NCBI GenBank assembly: GCA_029983705.1
Contig: JASBYZ010000002.1
Location: forward strand, 1 to 44,564
Length of the DNA stretch: 44,564 bases
Source of the DNA: Coriobacteriales bacterium
GTDB lineage: Bacteria; Actinomycetota; Coriobacteriia; Coriobacteriales; JAEZZM01
Direction of reading: 5' to 3'
How positions within the stretch are numbered: the stretch's first letter is position 1; each line of letters starts with the position of its first letter. The position numbers and the translations under genes are program-made. Below are positions 23,523 through 32,398 of the stretch, piece by piece. Under the pieces are notes generated by a model. That model made no database searches and was not told the origin of the DNA. It saw nothing but the letters and a program-made list of their open reading frames with translations.

Positions 23523-24905
23523 ATGGCTCAAGAGCAAATGTCTAGCTCAAAGAAGCTAGAGAAATTTGGATATAAGCAAGAGCTCCATCGCGGACTTGAA
23601 CTAAGTGATGTTGTCTTATATGGCGTCTTGTTTATGGTTATTATTGCTCCGCAATCAATCTTTGGAGAGATTCAACTTGCTAGTGGTGGTATGACACCTC
23701 TGGTATATATTGTTGGATTTTTAGCAATCAGTTTTACTGCGCTTTCTTATGTGAGAATGTCACGAAGGTTTCCTATTGCCGGATCTGTATACTCCTACGT
23801 TCAGCGTGGACTAAATCCTCACGTAGGATTTATTGCAGGTTGGCTAATCTTGATGGACTATGTATTTTCTCCAGCACTGCTCTATATTATGGTTGCTAAC
23901 TGGGGAACTACTCTTGTGCCAGGAAGTCCCTGGTACGTTTGGATATTAGCTTTTGCAGCATTTAATACCTTTGCTAATGTGCGCGGGTTTAGAATGACAA
24001 GAACTGTAGACTGGGTTATTTTTACAGTTGAGATTATTGCACTCATTGCATTCATTGCCCTTGGAACTAAGTTTATTTTAGGAGGAGGCGGAACTGGTGC
24101 CTTCGTACTTGATCCAATTTATCAAGAAGGCAAGGTAGACGCACACTTTATCGCATCAGCCGCATCAATTGCATGCCTCTCATTTTTGGGATTTGACGGT
24201 ATCTCAACGCTTGCAGAAGAGACCCATAAACCAGAAGTAACCATTGGTCGAGGTATTTTAATTGCACTCTGCATTATTATTGTCTGCTTTGTAAGTCAAA
24301 CCTATATCGCTGCTCTCATTCAGCCAGATTGGCAAAACACTGATGCAGCTATGGGATTTTTTGATTCTGTAAGACTTGCAGGCGGAGACTTATTTATGAA
24401 GTTTATGCTGGTAGTAAATATTGTGGCTGTTGGCATAGCTAATACCATGAATGTACAAACAGCTGCATCAAGACTGCTCTACTCAATGGGAAGAGATAAG
24501 GTTATCCCTTCAATCTTTGGTAAAGTACATCCAAAGTTTCAAACCCCTTGGATCTCAGCAATTTTCTTAGGTATTCTCTCTTTAAGTCTTCCACTTTTCT
24601 TAGGCATGACTGATCTAGTAAGACTGGTTAACTTTGGAGCTTTAGCATCATTTGTAATGCTTAACTTTGCAACCTTCTATTTTTTCTTCTTTGTTGAAAA
24701 AGAAGCCTGGAATTTTGTAAACATCATTAAATATCTCATATGTCCATGGATTGGTATTGCAATTTTAGTATTTGTATTTACCGGATTTGAGCCTATGACC
24801 TATGTTGTTGGTGTTGTATGGCTTATCTTAGGTTTGATTATTGGCTTTGTTAAGTCAAAGGGTTATAAGGAAGTTCCTGAAGCCTTTAAGAACTTAGAGG
24901 TGTAG
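23523..24905 (+). CDS. APC-superfamily amino acid permease
   Basis: A 460-residue membrane transporter with about twelve hydrophobic helices. The start ELSDVVLYGVLFMVIIAPQSIFGEIQ and the segment RRFPIAGSVYSYVQRGLNPHVGFIAGW match the conserved first helices of amino acid/polyamine antiporters of the APC family. FLGFDGISTLAEETHKP is the typical cytoplasmic loop after helix 6. ATG follows AAAGGAGAAAGCCC. It shares an operon with the amidase upstream, so it may bring in the amide or export an amino acid product; the direction is not known. Confidence 0.88.
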   Translation: MAQEQMSSSKKLEKFGYKQELHRGLELSDVVLYGVLFMVIIAPQSIFGEIQLASGGMTPLVYIVGFLAISFTALSYVRMSRRFPIAGSVYSYVQRGLNPHVGFIAGWLILMDYVFSPALLYIMVANWGTTLVPGSPWYVWILAFAAFNTFANVRGFRMTRTVDWVIFTVEIIALIAFIALGTKFILGGGGTGAFVLDPIYQEGKVDAHFIASAASIACLSFLGFDGISTLAEETHKPEVTIGRGILIALCIIIVCFVSQTYIAALIQPDWQNTDAAMGFFDSVRLAGGDLFMKFMLVVNIVAVGIANTMNVQTAASRLLYSMGRDKVIPSIFGKVHPKFQTPWISAIFLGILSLSLPLFLGMTDLVRLVNFGALASFVMLNFATFYFFFFVEKEAWNFVNIIKYLICPWIGIAILVFVFTGFEPMTYVVGVVWLILGLIIGFVKSKGYKEVPEAFKNLEV

Positions 24906-24929
24906 TTCAAGTAATTCAATTATTCTAAG

Positions 24930-24958
24930 TCAGGCCTCTAAGAACATTAGGGGCCTGA
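24930..24958 (+). terminator. Possible weak terminator after the permease
   Basis: TCAGGCCTCTA (24930-24940) pairs with TTAGGGGCCTGA (24947-24958), an 11-bp stem with one G-U pair. The downstream bases are A-rich with few T residues, so termination would be weak or factor-dependent. Confidence 0.45.
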
Positions 24959-25000
24959 AATTGAAATGTTATTGTACAAATAAAGTCTATTTTTTAGTCT

Positions 25001-25009
25001 TGATATAAT
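25001..25009 (+). promoter_or_regulatory. Extended -10 promoter of the third surface protein
   Basis: TGATATAAT at 25001-25009 is a perfect TATAAT with the extended TGN motif, 42 bases before the start codon. No good -35 box is visible at the right distance; extended -10 promoters often do without one. Confidence 0.6.
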
Positions 25010-25050
25010 TTATACTTAAGCTAAGTAAATTATGACGTGAAGGACTTAAA

Positions 25051-27876
25051 ATGAAGAACAAACGTAGCTTATTAAGTGCTTTTATTTTATTTTCATTTGT
25101 ATTTAGCTTCCTGTTTGCAGTACAAACACCAGTCAAAGCTTGTGCAGCTGAAGCAGAGCCTGTGTATTGTACCTATACTCAAAAAGAATTAACCTCACTT
25201 GAAGTTCAAGTAGGTCAGGGCTTCATTCCTGATACATTGGGTATTGAACCTGATGAAATAATCAAAACTGAGGCGCTTAAAAATAATATTAATAAGCAAT
25301 ATAGTGTCAATGTGGTTAATGAAGAAGGCAAATCAGTCTCAGGTAAACTAAGTGACTTAAAAATCTTACTCAGACAAAAAGATACAGATGCGAAACCTTA
25401 TAAAGTAAAAGGCTCACCTGGTAAAAACTATATAACTATACCACTGGACTATGATGATAATGGTGAATTCATTAGTAGCGGCCTCACAATTGAAGCAACA
25501 AATATTGGGAAGTCATTTACAATTCTAAATAATGGTGAACAAGAATCATATACAGTTAAAGACATCAGTTTAAAAGACGATATCATTACGCTTGTAGCTA
25601 AAAAAGTTCCTGTAACTTCTAAGAAATTTACGGTAATTATCAACAAGCCTTTTGAGATTTTGGGACATGAGGCTGATTTTACATTCGAGGCAAAGGGCTC
25701 AATTAATAAGTCTTATACTCAGCACATTAATCTTAGTGGTGAATCAGGTCAGCAAACATTCGAAATACAAATGAATGGGGTTTCAGAAGATTCTAAACTT
25801 GCACTTAAGGCACTGCCTGATGAGTTTCCATACTATAGCATTGCTGATCAGAGTTACGATGCAACGACAAATACCCTAAATGTAACGCTAGGAAAGAAAA
25901 TTTACCTCTGCATCTCACCAATTGAGACAGCTAATTTTAACGATTTTGCCTTACATCATGCCAAAGAAGGATTTTCATTTGGACTTTATTCTCCTCAAAC
26001 GGAAAAACTTCTAGAAAAGTCTCAGAGCTCAACAAATGAATACGGAGTACCAGTTAATCTATTTACAAAAGTGACTCCTGGTGAATATGATATTAGAATA
26101 ATTGATGCTCCAGAAAAATATAAAAATTCTTATGATATAACTCATACCTATAAACTCAAGCTTTCTAAAGATGGCCAAGCCCAAATTAAAGTGGTGCAGA
26201 GTAATAGTAATGGAGAAGAAGTTTGGGCAAATCCTGGAGGAGGTATTGACTCGCGTTTTGATGGATCAGCCAACTCCAAAGAGCTCACAGGCTATAAACA
26301 CCCATTCTTCATCTTCCTTTCTCCAAAAGCTAAGTTTGAAAAATATATTTTAGACCCTAAAACTCAAAAGGAAGTAAAGCAAGTTGAAGCTAAAGTGGGA
26401 GATAACTTAACTTTTAGGCTAAGGACAAAAATCCCTGCAGATTATAAAATCATTACTAAATTTAACAAGTATTTTGATATGGGTGTAGCTCAGAGTCTGA
26501 ATCTAGAAGATAAATTAGATCAACGTTTTGAGCTTGTTGCACATAGTATTAAAGTGCTTAAAAATGAAAAGCCAACAAGTGAGTATGAAGCCCAATATGA
26601 TCAAGCTGCGCATACTATAAAACTATTAGATAAGGCACCATTTAAAGTTTCAAATTTTAATTTTAATAAAAATATAGAGCTTAGAAATAATGAAAAGCTA
26701 AGTATTGAGTTTCAGGTTAAGGTTAAAAGTATTGGCAAAAAGCCACTGTATAATAATATCCCTGGAGATACCGTTGAAATTACCCCTCTCACCTCGATTG
26801 AGTTTAATAAACAATGGATAGGCGGCGCAAGTGAAATTAAATCACTTGATATCGATAAGTTATTGGATAATTTTAAACTTCTGACTTGGCAGGGTAATAA
26901 AAAACTTGCAGAAGAGCCAGTAAAAAAGATTATAGATAAAGATAGTTTGAAAATTGAAGAAAATAAAAATTTCAGTTTCAAAATATCAAACCTCAAGCTC
27001 TATTCTGATGAGGATCTTAAAAAACCTGCAGATGAACGCCAGCCATATCGCTATGAAATTATAGAAAAGTTGCCAGAAGAGCTTGCTAAGAAGTTTAGCG
27101 TAAGCTGCCAAAGTGAAATTGATGACAACTACATACAGCACATTACTATGAGCAATATGTATAAAAATTCTCTTGTAGATTTACAGCTCACTAAGGTGTG
27201 GAAATTAGATTCAAGTAAAAACGCTGAAGATTATACTCCTCAGTTTGAGTTAACTGTGAAAAATGAAGTTGCAAATGTTGAGAGACATTTTATCTTTAAT
27301 AAAGATACTAGTAAGTTAATTGATGAGCATAATGAGGAACTGAAATTTGAGCTTTCAGAAATCAAAGATAGGCAGATAAACAAGAAAATAATTCAGCCTA
27401 CGCTTATGGTAAAAAATAATGTATATATCATTAAAAATCTTCCAACAAGCAATGAAGATGGTAATGCCTTTACATACTCGATAAAAGAAGTAGATGTTGT
27501 CAATAACGGTAAAAGCGTAAAAGATATTTTCGAAGTTATCGGAAACGATGCAAGCTTAAAAGTTAATAAAGAAGGAATTCTTAGTAAAACAATAACAAAT
27601 AAAACTAGCCCACCAACACCTCCAAACACTCCTCCTAATACACCACCAACCCCTCCATCTACACCACCTAATACACCTCCAGGTACCCCTCCACCACCAC
27701 AGGAGCCACCTGTAGAAACTTATATTGAAAAGAAAGTGTCTTATATACCTAAAACGTCTGATATAGCCTATATCACGCCGTATATCTGCATTGCGGGTGT
27801 AGGGTTACTATTATTGGCAGTTTTGGTATATGCCAGAAGGACAGAACTTAGCGCTGAGAAAAGCGATTCTAGGTAA
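25051..27876 (+). CDS. Large surface protein with proline-rich stalk and IPKTSD sorting signal
   Basis: A 941-residue secreted protein. The signal peptide ends near VKACAA (about residue 33). The middle (about 425-590) has a pattern like fimbrial isopeptide-forming domains, with a repeated alternation of short strands and Lys/Asn residues. A segment near 715-850 (TKVWKLDSS to TITNKT) resembles a Cna-B-type prealbumin domain. A 34-residue Pro/Thr/Asn stalk follows, then YIEKKVSYIPKTSD, a membrane helix and a basic tail. Ile replaces Leu and Ser replaces Gly in the sorting motif. It is likely a sortase-anchored adhesin. Its A-rich composition and many Lys/Asn residues set it apart from the ribosomal genes downstream. 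Confidence 0.85.
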   Translation: MKNKRSLLSAFILFSFVFSFLFAVQTPVKACAAEAEPVYCTYTQKELTSLEVQVGQGFIPDTLGIEPDEIIKTEALKNNINKQYSVNVVNEEGKSVSGKLSDLKILLRQKDTDAKPYKVKGSPGKNYITIPLDYDDNGEFISSGLTIEATNIGKSFTILNNGEQESYTVKDISLKDDIITLVAKKVPVTSKKFTVIINKPFEILGHEADFTFEAKGSINKSYTQHINLSGESGQQTFEIQMNGVSEDSKLALKALPDEFPYYSIADQSYDATTNTLNVTLGKKIYLCISPIETANFNDFALHHAKEGFSFGLYSPQTEKLLEKSQSSTNEYGVPVNLFTKVTPGEYDIRIIDAPEKYKNSYDITHTYKLKLSKDGQAQIKVVQSNSNGEEVWANPGGGIDSRFDGSANSKELTGYKHPFFIFLSPKAKFEKYILDPKTQKEVKQVEAKVGDNLTFRLRTKIPADYKIITKFNKYFDMGVAQSLNLEDKLDQRFELVAHSIKVLKNEKPTSEYEAQYDQAAHTIKLLDKAPFKVSNFNFNKNIELRNNEKLSIEFQVKVKSIGKKPLYNNIPGDTVEITPLTSIEFNKQWIGGASEIKSLDIDKLLDNFKLLTWQGNKKLAEEPVKKIIDKDSLKIEENKNFSFKISNLKLYSDEDLKKPADERQPYRYEIIEKLPEELAKKFSVSCQSEIDDNYIQHITMSNMYKNSLVDLQLTKVWKLDSSKNAEDYTPQFELTVKNEVANVERHFIFNKDTSKLIDEHNEELKFELSEIKDRQINKKIIQPTLMVKNNVYIIKNLPTSNEDGNAFTYSIKEVDVVNNGKSVKDIFEVIGNDASLKVNKEGILSKTITNKTSPPTPPNTPPNTPPTPPSTPPNTPPGTPPPPQEPPVETYIEKKVSYIPKTSDIAYITPYICIAGVGLLLLAVLVYARRTELSAEKSDSR
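27610..27711 (+). repeat. Proline-rich stalk repeats
   Basis: Thirty-four codons of Pro-Pro-Thr/Asn/Ser units form a wall-spanning stalk just before the sorting signal of the surface protein. Such tracts usually vary in copy number between strains. Confidence 0.8.
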
Positions 27877-27904
27877 ATATTAAAGGTGAATTTCTATCTA
27901 AAAT

Positions 27905-27945
27905 GTGCTCGAGCAAGTTAAACTTACTAGCTCGAGCACTTATTT
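27905..27945 (+). terminator. Intrinsic terminator before the ribosomal operon
   Basis: A 10-bp perfect stem (GTGCTCGAGC at 27905-27914, GCTCGAGCAC at 27930-27939) is followed by TTATTT. It separates the surface protein gene from the rpsL unit. Confidence 0.8.
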
Positions 27946-27969
27946 AACAATAATTTCTCTTTGTAAATT

Positions 27970-27998
27970 TTGTGCATTTACTAATTTATAGGTAAAAT
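27970..27998 (+). promoter_or_regulatory. Candidate promoter of the rpsL operon
   Basis: TAAAAT at 27993-27998 has TTGTGC 17 bases upstream (27970-27975). The -10 is good and the -35 is half-matched. It would give a leader of about 230 bases before rpsL. Confidence 0.45.
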
Positions 27999-28044
27999 GT
28001 TTTCGTGCCTGAGCTTATTTGCTTGGGCTGTGTAATTCCAGTGC

Positions 28045-28197
28045 CTTAAGAAAAGTTGCGTCTTAAGTGTACTGTTTGCTTTCCGGGGCAAAATATGCTG
28101 CGGGTTATCCTATGGATACGCCCGGCTCCGTGGCGTTTTGACAAGCTGCGCTTATGGGCGTAAAGTCCATATCGCAAAACTATCTGTATTGTAATCG
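28045..28197 (+). promoter_or_regulatory. Structured leader of rpsL, related to the rplB leader
   Basis: A CTTAAG...CTTAAG hairpin (28045-28067) is followed by an element from TTTGCTTTC (28075) to GTAATCG (28197). In order it contains GGG, CAA, ATATG, CGCCCGG, CGTGG, AGTCCAT and ATC, and the same blocks appear in the same order in the leader of rplB at 33365-33453. It has no open frame. A regulatory RNA element shared by two ribosomal units is inferred. Confidence 0.55.
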
Positions 28198-28231
28198 TGT
28201 TAATAGGTAAATTTATTAAGGAGTTATTACT

Positions 28232-28606
28232 TTGCCTACAATTAACCAATTAGTGCACAAGGGCCGCAAAAGAATTGCGGAAAAGAAGAAGAACCCTGCA
28301 CTCAAAGGAAACCCACAAAAGCGTGGCGTATGCACTCGTGTTTACACCACCAGCCCAAAAAAGCCTAACTCTGCACTTCGTAAGGTTGCTCGTGTGCGTT
28401 TAGTTAACGGCTTAGAAGTAACTGCATACATCCCTGGTGAAGGTCACAACCTCCAAGAGCACTCAATCGTGCTTATTCGTGGTGGTCGTGTTAGAGACCT
28501 ACCTGGTGTACGTTACAAAATCATTCGTGGCGCATTTGACGCTGCTCCTGTTCAAGATAGAAAACAGGCTCGCAGCCGTTATGGCGCTAAAAAGCCAAAA
28601 GAATAA
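28232..28606 (+). CDS. rpsL: 30S ribosomal protein S12
   Basis: A 124-residue decoding-centre protein starting MPTINQLV from TTG, with AAGGAG ahead. Conserved TTSPKKPNSALRK and EGHNLQEHS are present. Lys43 is kept, but residue 88 in GGRVRDLPG is Arg (codon AGA), whereas E. coli and most bacteria have Lys. Lys88Arg is a well-known streptomycin-resistance change. It is the first gene of the str cluster. The gene before it is a surface protein, not rpoC. Confidence 0.98.
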   Translation: MPTINQLVHKGRKRIAEKKKNPALKGNPQKRGVCTRVYTTSPKKPNSALRKVARVRLVNGLEVTAYIPGEGHNLQEHSIVLIRGGRVRDLPGVRYKIIRGAFDAAPVQDRKQARSRYGAKKPKE

Positions 28607-28645
28607 ATCATACGTAAAGTAATCAAGCTATTAGAGGAGTAATAC

Positions 28646-29116
28646 ATGCCGCGTCGTGCAGCAGCATCTCGCAGAGAAATTATGCCAGATGCAGTTTATA
28701 ACAATCGCCTTGTTACTCAACTTATTAACAAGGTCTTATTAGACGGAAAAAAGTCACTTGCTGAAAACATCGTTTACGGTGCTTTTGACATTGTGCAGGA
28801 AAAATCAGGTCAAGATCCACTTTCAGTTTTCAAGAAAGCTATGGACAACGTAAGGCCAACCCTAGAGGTTAAGGCTAAACGTGTTGGTGGTGCTACGTAT
28901 CAGGTACCTATGGAGGTAAACTCTCGTAGATCAACTACCTTAGCTATTCGCTGGATTGTTGGCTTTTCTCGTGACCGCAAAGAAAACACTATGACTGAGC
29001 GTTTAGCTCAAGAGATTCTAGATGCATCCAATGGTGTTGGCGCATCTATTAAAAAGCGTGAGGACCTCTACAAGATGGCAGAGGCAAACCGCGCATTCTC
29101 GCATTATCGTTGGTAA
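28646..29116 (+). CDS. rpsG: 30S ribosomal protein S7
   Basis: A 156-residue primary 16S-binding protein that nucleates the 30S head. It starts MPRRAAASRREI after AGAGGAG and ends SHYRW, both typical. It has the usual length for the family. It stands between rpsL and fusA with short gaps, as in most bacteria. The 39-base rpsL-rpsG gap is too short for the long S7-binding spacer of E. coli. Confidence 0.98.
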   Translation: MPRRAAASRREIMPDAVYNNRLVTQLINKVLLDGKKSLAENIVYGAFDIVQEKSGQDPLSVFKKAMDNVRPTLEVKAKRVGGATYQVPMEVNSRRSTTLAIRWIVGFSRDRKENTMTERLAQEILDASNGVGASIKKREDLYKMAEANRAFSHYRW

Positions 29117-29142
29117 GAGCTTACACGAGTTAGGATTAGAAA

Positions 29143-31233
29143 ATGGCTAAGAGGTACCCCCTCAAAGACACACGTAACATCGGAATCATGGCTCACATTG
29201 ATGCTGGAAAAACCACAACAACTGAGCGCATCCTTTACTACACCGGTAAGTCTCACAAAATTGGTGAGGTTCATGACGGTGCAGCTACCATGGACTGGAT
29301 GGTTCAGGAGCAAGAGCGTGGTGTAACCATCACCTCTGCAGCCACCACCTGTTTTTGGAAAGATCACAGAATTCAAATCATCGACACCCCAGGACACGTT
29401 GACTTTACCGCTGAGGTAGAGCGTTCCCTTCGTGTTTTGGACGGTACTGTTGCAGTATTTGACGCTGTTTCTGGTGTTCAACCACAATCAGAAACCGTTT
29501 GGCGTCAGGCTTCAAAGTATCACGTACCTCGTATGGCATACATCAACAAGATGGACCGCGTAGGTGCAGACTTTGCACATGCTATTGAGACCATGCGTGA
29601 CCGTTTAAACGCAAACGCAGTTGCAATTCAATGGCCTATGGGTGCAGAAGACCACTTTGATGGCCTTATCGACCTTGTAACCTTTACCGCTTGGCACTTC
29701 AATGAAGATGAAAAGGGTATGATTTACCCTGAGGAAGAGGAAATTCCACAGGAGTACTTAGAGATTGCTAAAGAAAAGCGCACCGAGATGCTTGAGGCAA
29801 TTTCAGAGTTTGATGATGACCTTATGACCAAGCTTTTAGAGGACGAAGAGTACACTGAAGAAGATATTAAGCGTGCTATCAGAACTGGTACCTTATCTTC
29901 ACAGTTCCACCCAGTAATTTGCGGTTCTTCATACAAGAACAAGGGTATTCAGGAGCTCTTAGATGCGGTTGTAGACTACCTTCCATCACCTCTTGATGTT
30001 CCTGCAATCCAGGGTACTGTTCCTGGTACTGGCGAAGAGACTGAGCGCAAGGCAGACCGCAAGGCTCCATTCTCATCTCTTGCATTCAAGATTATGACTG
30101 ACCCATACGTTGGTAAATTAACCTTTATCCGCGTATATTCAGGAACTCTTGAGGCTGGTTCATACGTACTCAACTCAACTAAGGACAATCGTGAGCGTGT
30201 TGGTCGTCTTTTAGAGATGCACTCAAACACCCGTATCGATATTGATGACTGCTCAGCTGGAGACATTGTTGCTGCTGTAGGTCTTAAAGACACTACCACC
30301 GGTGACACCCTTTGTGACGAGGATAACCCAGTTATCTTAGAGTCAATGGAATTCCCTGACCCAGTTATTGACATTGCTATTGAGCCTAAGACTAAGGCTG
30401 AGCAAGACAAGCTTGGTATTGCACTTGCAAAACTAGCTGAAGAAGATCCAACCTTTAAGGTAACCACCGACCACGAGACTGGCCAGACCATCATCGCTGG
30501 TATGGGTGAGTTACACCTCGAGATCATCGTTGACCGCTTAAAGCGCGAGTTCAAGATTGATGCTAACGTTGGTAAGCCACAGGTTGCTTATCGTGAGACT
30601 GCTGGTAAAGCCGTTGAAAAAGTTGACGGTAAGTTTGTTAGACAGTCTGGTGGTCGTGGCCAATACGGTCACTGCGTTATCAACATTGAGCCTAACGAGG
30701 CTGGTAAGGGTTATGAGTTCTTGAACGAAATCGTTGGAGGTGTTATTCCAAAAGAATACATCACCCCAGTTGATAAGGGTATTCAAGAGGCACTCGAGTC
30801 TGGTGTTATTGCAGGCTACCCTGTAGTTGACGTTATCGTTCACTTAGTTGATGGTTCTTACCACGATGTTGACTCTTCTGAGTCTGCCTTCAAGATTGCT
30901 GGTTCTATGGCAATTAAGGAAGCTCTTAAGAGATCAAACCCAGTTCTTCTTGAGCCAATGATGGCTGTTGAGGTTGAGACCCCAGAACAATACATGGGTG
31001 ATGTTATGGGTAACCTCTCAGGTCGTCGTGGAAAGATTGAAGGAATGGATGACGTTCACGGTTCTAAGGTTATTAAAGCCTCAGTGCCACTTTCTGAGAT
31101 GTTTGGTTATGCTACTGACCTTCGTTCAACCACTCAAGGTCGTGCAGTTTACACCATGCAATTTGAGAAATACGAGCCAGTTCCAAAGAGCGTTGCAGAC
31201 GAAATTATTGAAAAATCAGGCGCAAACGCCTAG
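29143..31233 (+). CDS. fusA: Elongation factor G
   Basis: A 696-residue translational GTPase that drives translocation of tRNA and mRNA. The G motifs are complete: AHIDAGKT (17-24), switch II DTPGHVD (81-87) and NKMD (135-138). The fourth domain with the GGVIPKEYI region and the C-terminal SGRRGKIEGM block are present. It is normal in length. In most bacteria tuf follows, but here rpsJ begins 25 bases after the stop. Confidence 0.98.
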   Translation: MAKRYPLKDTRNIGIMAHIDAGKTTTTERILYYTGKSHKIGEVHDGAATMDWMVQEQERGVTITSAATTCFWKDHRIQIIDTPGHVDFTAEVERSLRVLDGTVAVFDAVSGVQPQSETVWRQASKYHVPRMAYINKMDRVGADFAHAIETMRDRLNANAVAIQWPMGAEDHFDGLIDLVTFTAWHFNEDEKGMIYPEEEEIPQEYLEIAKEKRTEMLEAISEFDDDLMTKLLEDEEYTEEDIKRAIRTGTLSSQFHPVICGSSYKNKGIQELLDAVVDYLPSPLDVPAIQGTVPGTGEETERKADRKAPFSSLAFKIMTDPYVGKLTFIRVYSGTLEAGSYVLNSTKDNRERVGRLLEMHSNTRIDIDDCSAGDIVAAVGLKDTTTGDTLCDEDNPVILESMEFPDPVIDIAIEPKTKAEQDKLGIALAKLAEEDPTFKVTTDHETGQTIIAGMGELHLEIIVDRLKREFKIDANVGKPQVAYRETAGKAVEKVDGKFVRQSGGRGQYGHCVINIEPNEAGKGYEFLNEIVGGVIPKEYITPVDKGIQEALESGVIAGYPVVDVIVHLVDGSYHDVDSSESAFKIAGSMAIKEALKRSNPVLLEPMMAVEVETPEQYMGDVMGNLSGRRGKIEGMDDVHGSKVIKASVPLSEMFGYATDLRSTTQGRAVYTMQFEKYEPVPKSVADEIIEKSGANA

Positions 31234-31258
31234 TTATAAGTTAGTAGGAGTAAGTTAA

Positions 31259-31567
31259 GTGGCAAATCAAAAGATTCGCATCCGCTTGAAGGGTTATGAT
31301 CACGAGATCATCGACCAATCAACCAAGCTGATTGTCGATACAGCTCAAAAAACTGGAGCAAAGGTATCAGGTCCTATTCCTTTGCCAACTGAGCGTAACC
31401 TTTACTGCGTTATCCGCTCACCACACGTAAACAAGGACTCACGTGAGCACTTTGAAATGCGTACTCACAAGCGTTTAATTGACATTTTGGAGCCAACTCC
31501 AAACACTGTTGATTCTCTCATGCGTCTAGACCTCCCTGCAGGTGTAGATATTGAGATTAAGCTATAA
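31259..31567 (+). CDS. rpsJ: 30S ribosomal protein S10
   Basis: A 102-residue protein of the 30S head that also acts as NusE in antitermination. It starts from GTG with TAGGAG upstream; IRIRLKGYDHEIID and IRSPHVNKDSREHFEMRTHKR are conserved. It is attached to the str genes here, and a 159-base structured gap separates it from rplC, its usual direct neighbour. Confidence 0.97.
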   Translation: MANQKIRIRLKGYDHEIIDQSTKLIVDTAQKTGAKVSGPIPLPTERNLYCVIRSPHVNKDSREHFEMRTHKRLIDILEPTPNTVDSLMRLDLPAGVDIEIKL

Positions 31568-31726
31568 ATTAGTTTTGAAATAGTTTTGTAGCCGGCCTAT
31601 TTATGTGTATAATAGGTCGGCTGTTCACTTTAGAGTGGACGCATGTTTGTGAAGAGGCGGTCCGCTGGGGGCTAGGGTGTTGGCCCTAGAGAGGTCCCAT
31701 GACTGCATAGAGGTAAAGGAAAAGAT
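31568..31726 (+). promoter_or_regulatory. Structured leader and possible promoter before rplC
   Basis: The gap begins with a 12-bp stem, AGCCGGCCTATT (31590-31601) with AATAGGTCGGCT (31611-31622), including one G-U pair. Its loop and right arm contain a perfect TATAAT (31608-31613); the possible -35 is weak. Downstream are CTAGGG/CCCTAG (31671-31688) and other short stems up to the ribosome site AAAGGAAAAG. It may be an internal promoter plus the L4-type leader that usually precedes the S10 operon. Confidence 0.5.
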
Positions 31727-32347
31727 ATGGCAAAAACCATTCTTGGCAAAAAGATTGGTATGACCCAGGTATGGAACGATAACGATGAGATCGTTCCTGT
31801 AACGGTTATCCAAGCTGGCCCCTGCACAGTCGCACAGGTAAAAACTAAAGAGACTGATGGATATAACGCTATCCAAATCGGTTTTGGCGACATCAGAGAA
31901 AAGCATGTAAATAAGCCTATGGCTGGCCACTTTGCAAAAGCTGGAATCAATCCAACTCGCTATCTTCGTGAAATCAGACTTTCAGAAGATGAGTCATTTA
32001 ACGTTGGTGACCAAATCACCGTTAATGAGTTTGCAGAGGTTAAAAAAGTTCATGTGACCGGTATCTCAAAAGGTAAAGGTTTTGCTGGTACCATCAAGCG
32101 TCACGGCTTTGGTTCAGGTCCTGGTGGACACGGTTCACACTTCCATCGCGCTCCTGGTTCAATTGGTCAATGTGCATCACCTTCAAGAGTTTTCAAGGGT
32201 GTTCGCATGGCAGGTCAAATGGGTAATGACAAAGTTACTGTAAGAAATCTACAGCTTGTTCGTATTGATGAAGAGCAAAACTTAATTATTGTTAAGGGTG
32301 CTATTCCGGGCGGACAAGGTGCACTTGTAACTATCCGTATGGCCTAA
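31727..32347 (+). CDS. rplC: 50S ribosomal protein L3
   Basis: A 206-residue early-assembly protein whose long loop reaches the peptidyl transferase centre. It starts MAKTILGKKIGMTQVW, and the loop GPGGHGSHFHRAPGSIGQCASPSRVFKG is in place. The ribosome site AAAGGAAAAG lies just before ATG. It begins the L3-L4-L23 group after the structured gap. Confidence 0.97.
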   Translation: MAKTILGKKIGMTQVWNDNDEIVPVTVIQAGPCTVAQVKTKETDGYNAIQIGFGDIREKHVNKPMAGHFAKAGINPTRYLREIRLSEDESFNVGDQITVNEFAEVKKVHVTGISKGKGFAGTIKRHGFGSGPGGHGSHFHRAPGSIGQCASPSRVFKGVRMAGQMGNDKVTVRNLQLVRIDEEQNLIIVKGAIPGGQGALVTIRMA

Positions 32348-32398
32348 AGGGCCCCAAAGATCAATTAGTAAGTAATCCCTTAAGGCTAAGGAGCAAGA

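Noticed and set aside
27610..27711. Tandem repeat as a CRISPR or mobile element trace
   Set aside because: The periodicity is in frame and explained by Pro-Pro-Thr coding units of the surface protein stalk.
29976..30554. 192-codon open frame on the minus strand within fusA
   Set aside because: It is antisense to a highly conserved gene, has no ribosome site or recognisable motif, and its low-complexity Ser-rich composition is typical of a shadow frame.
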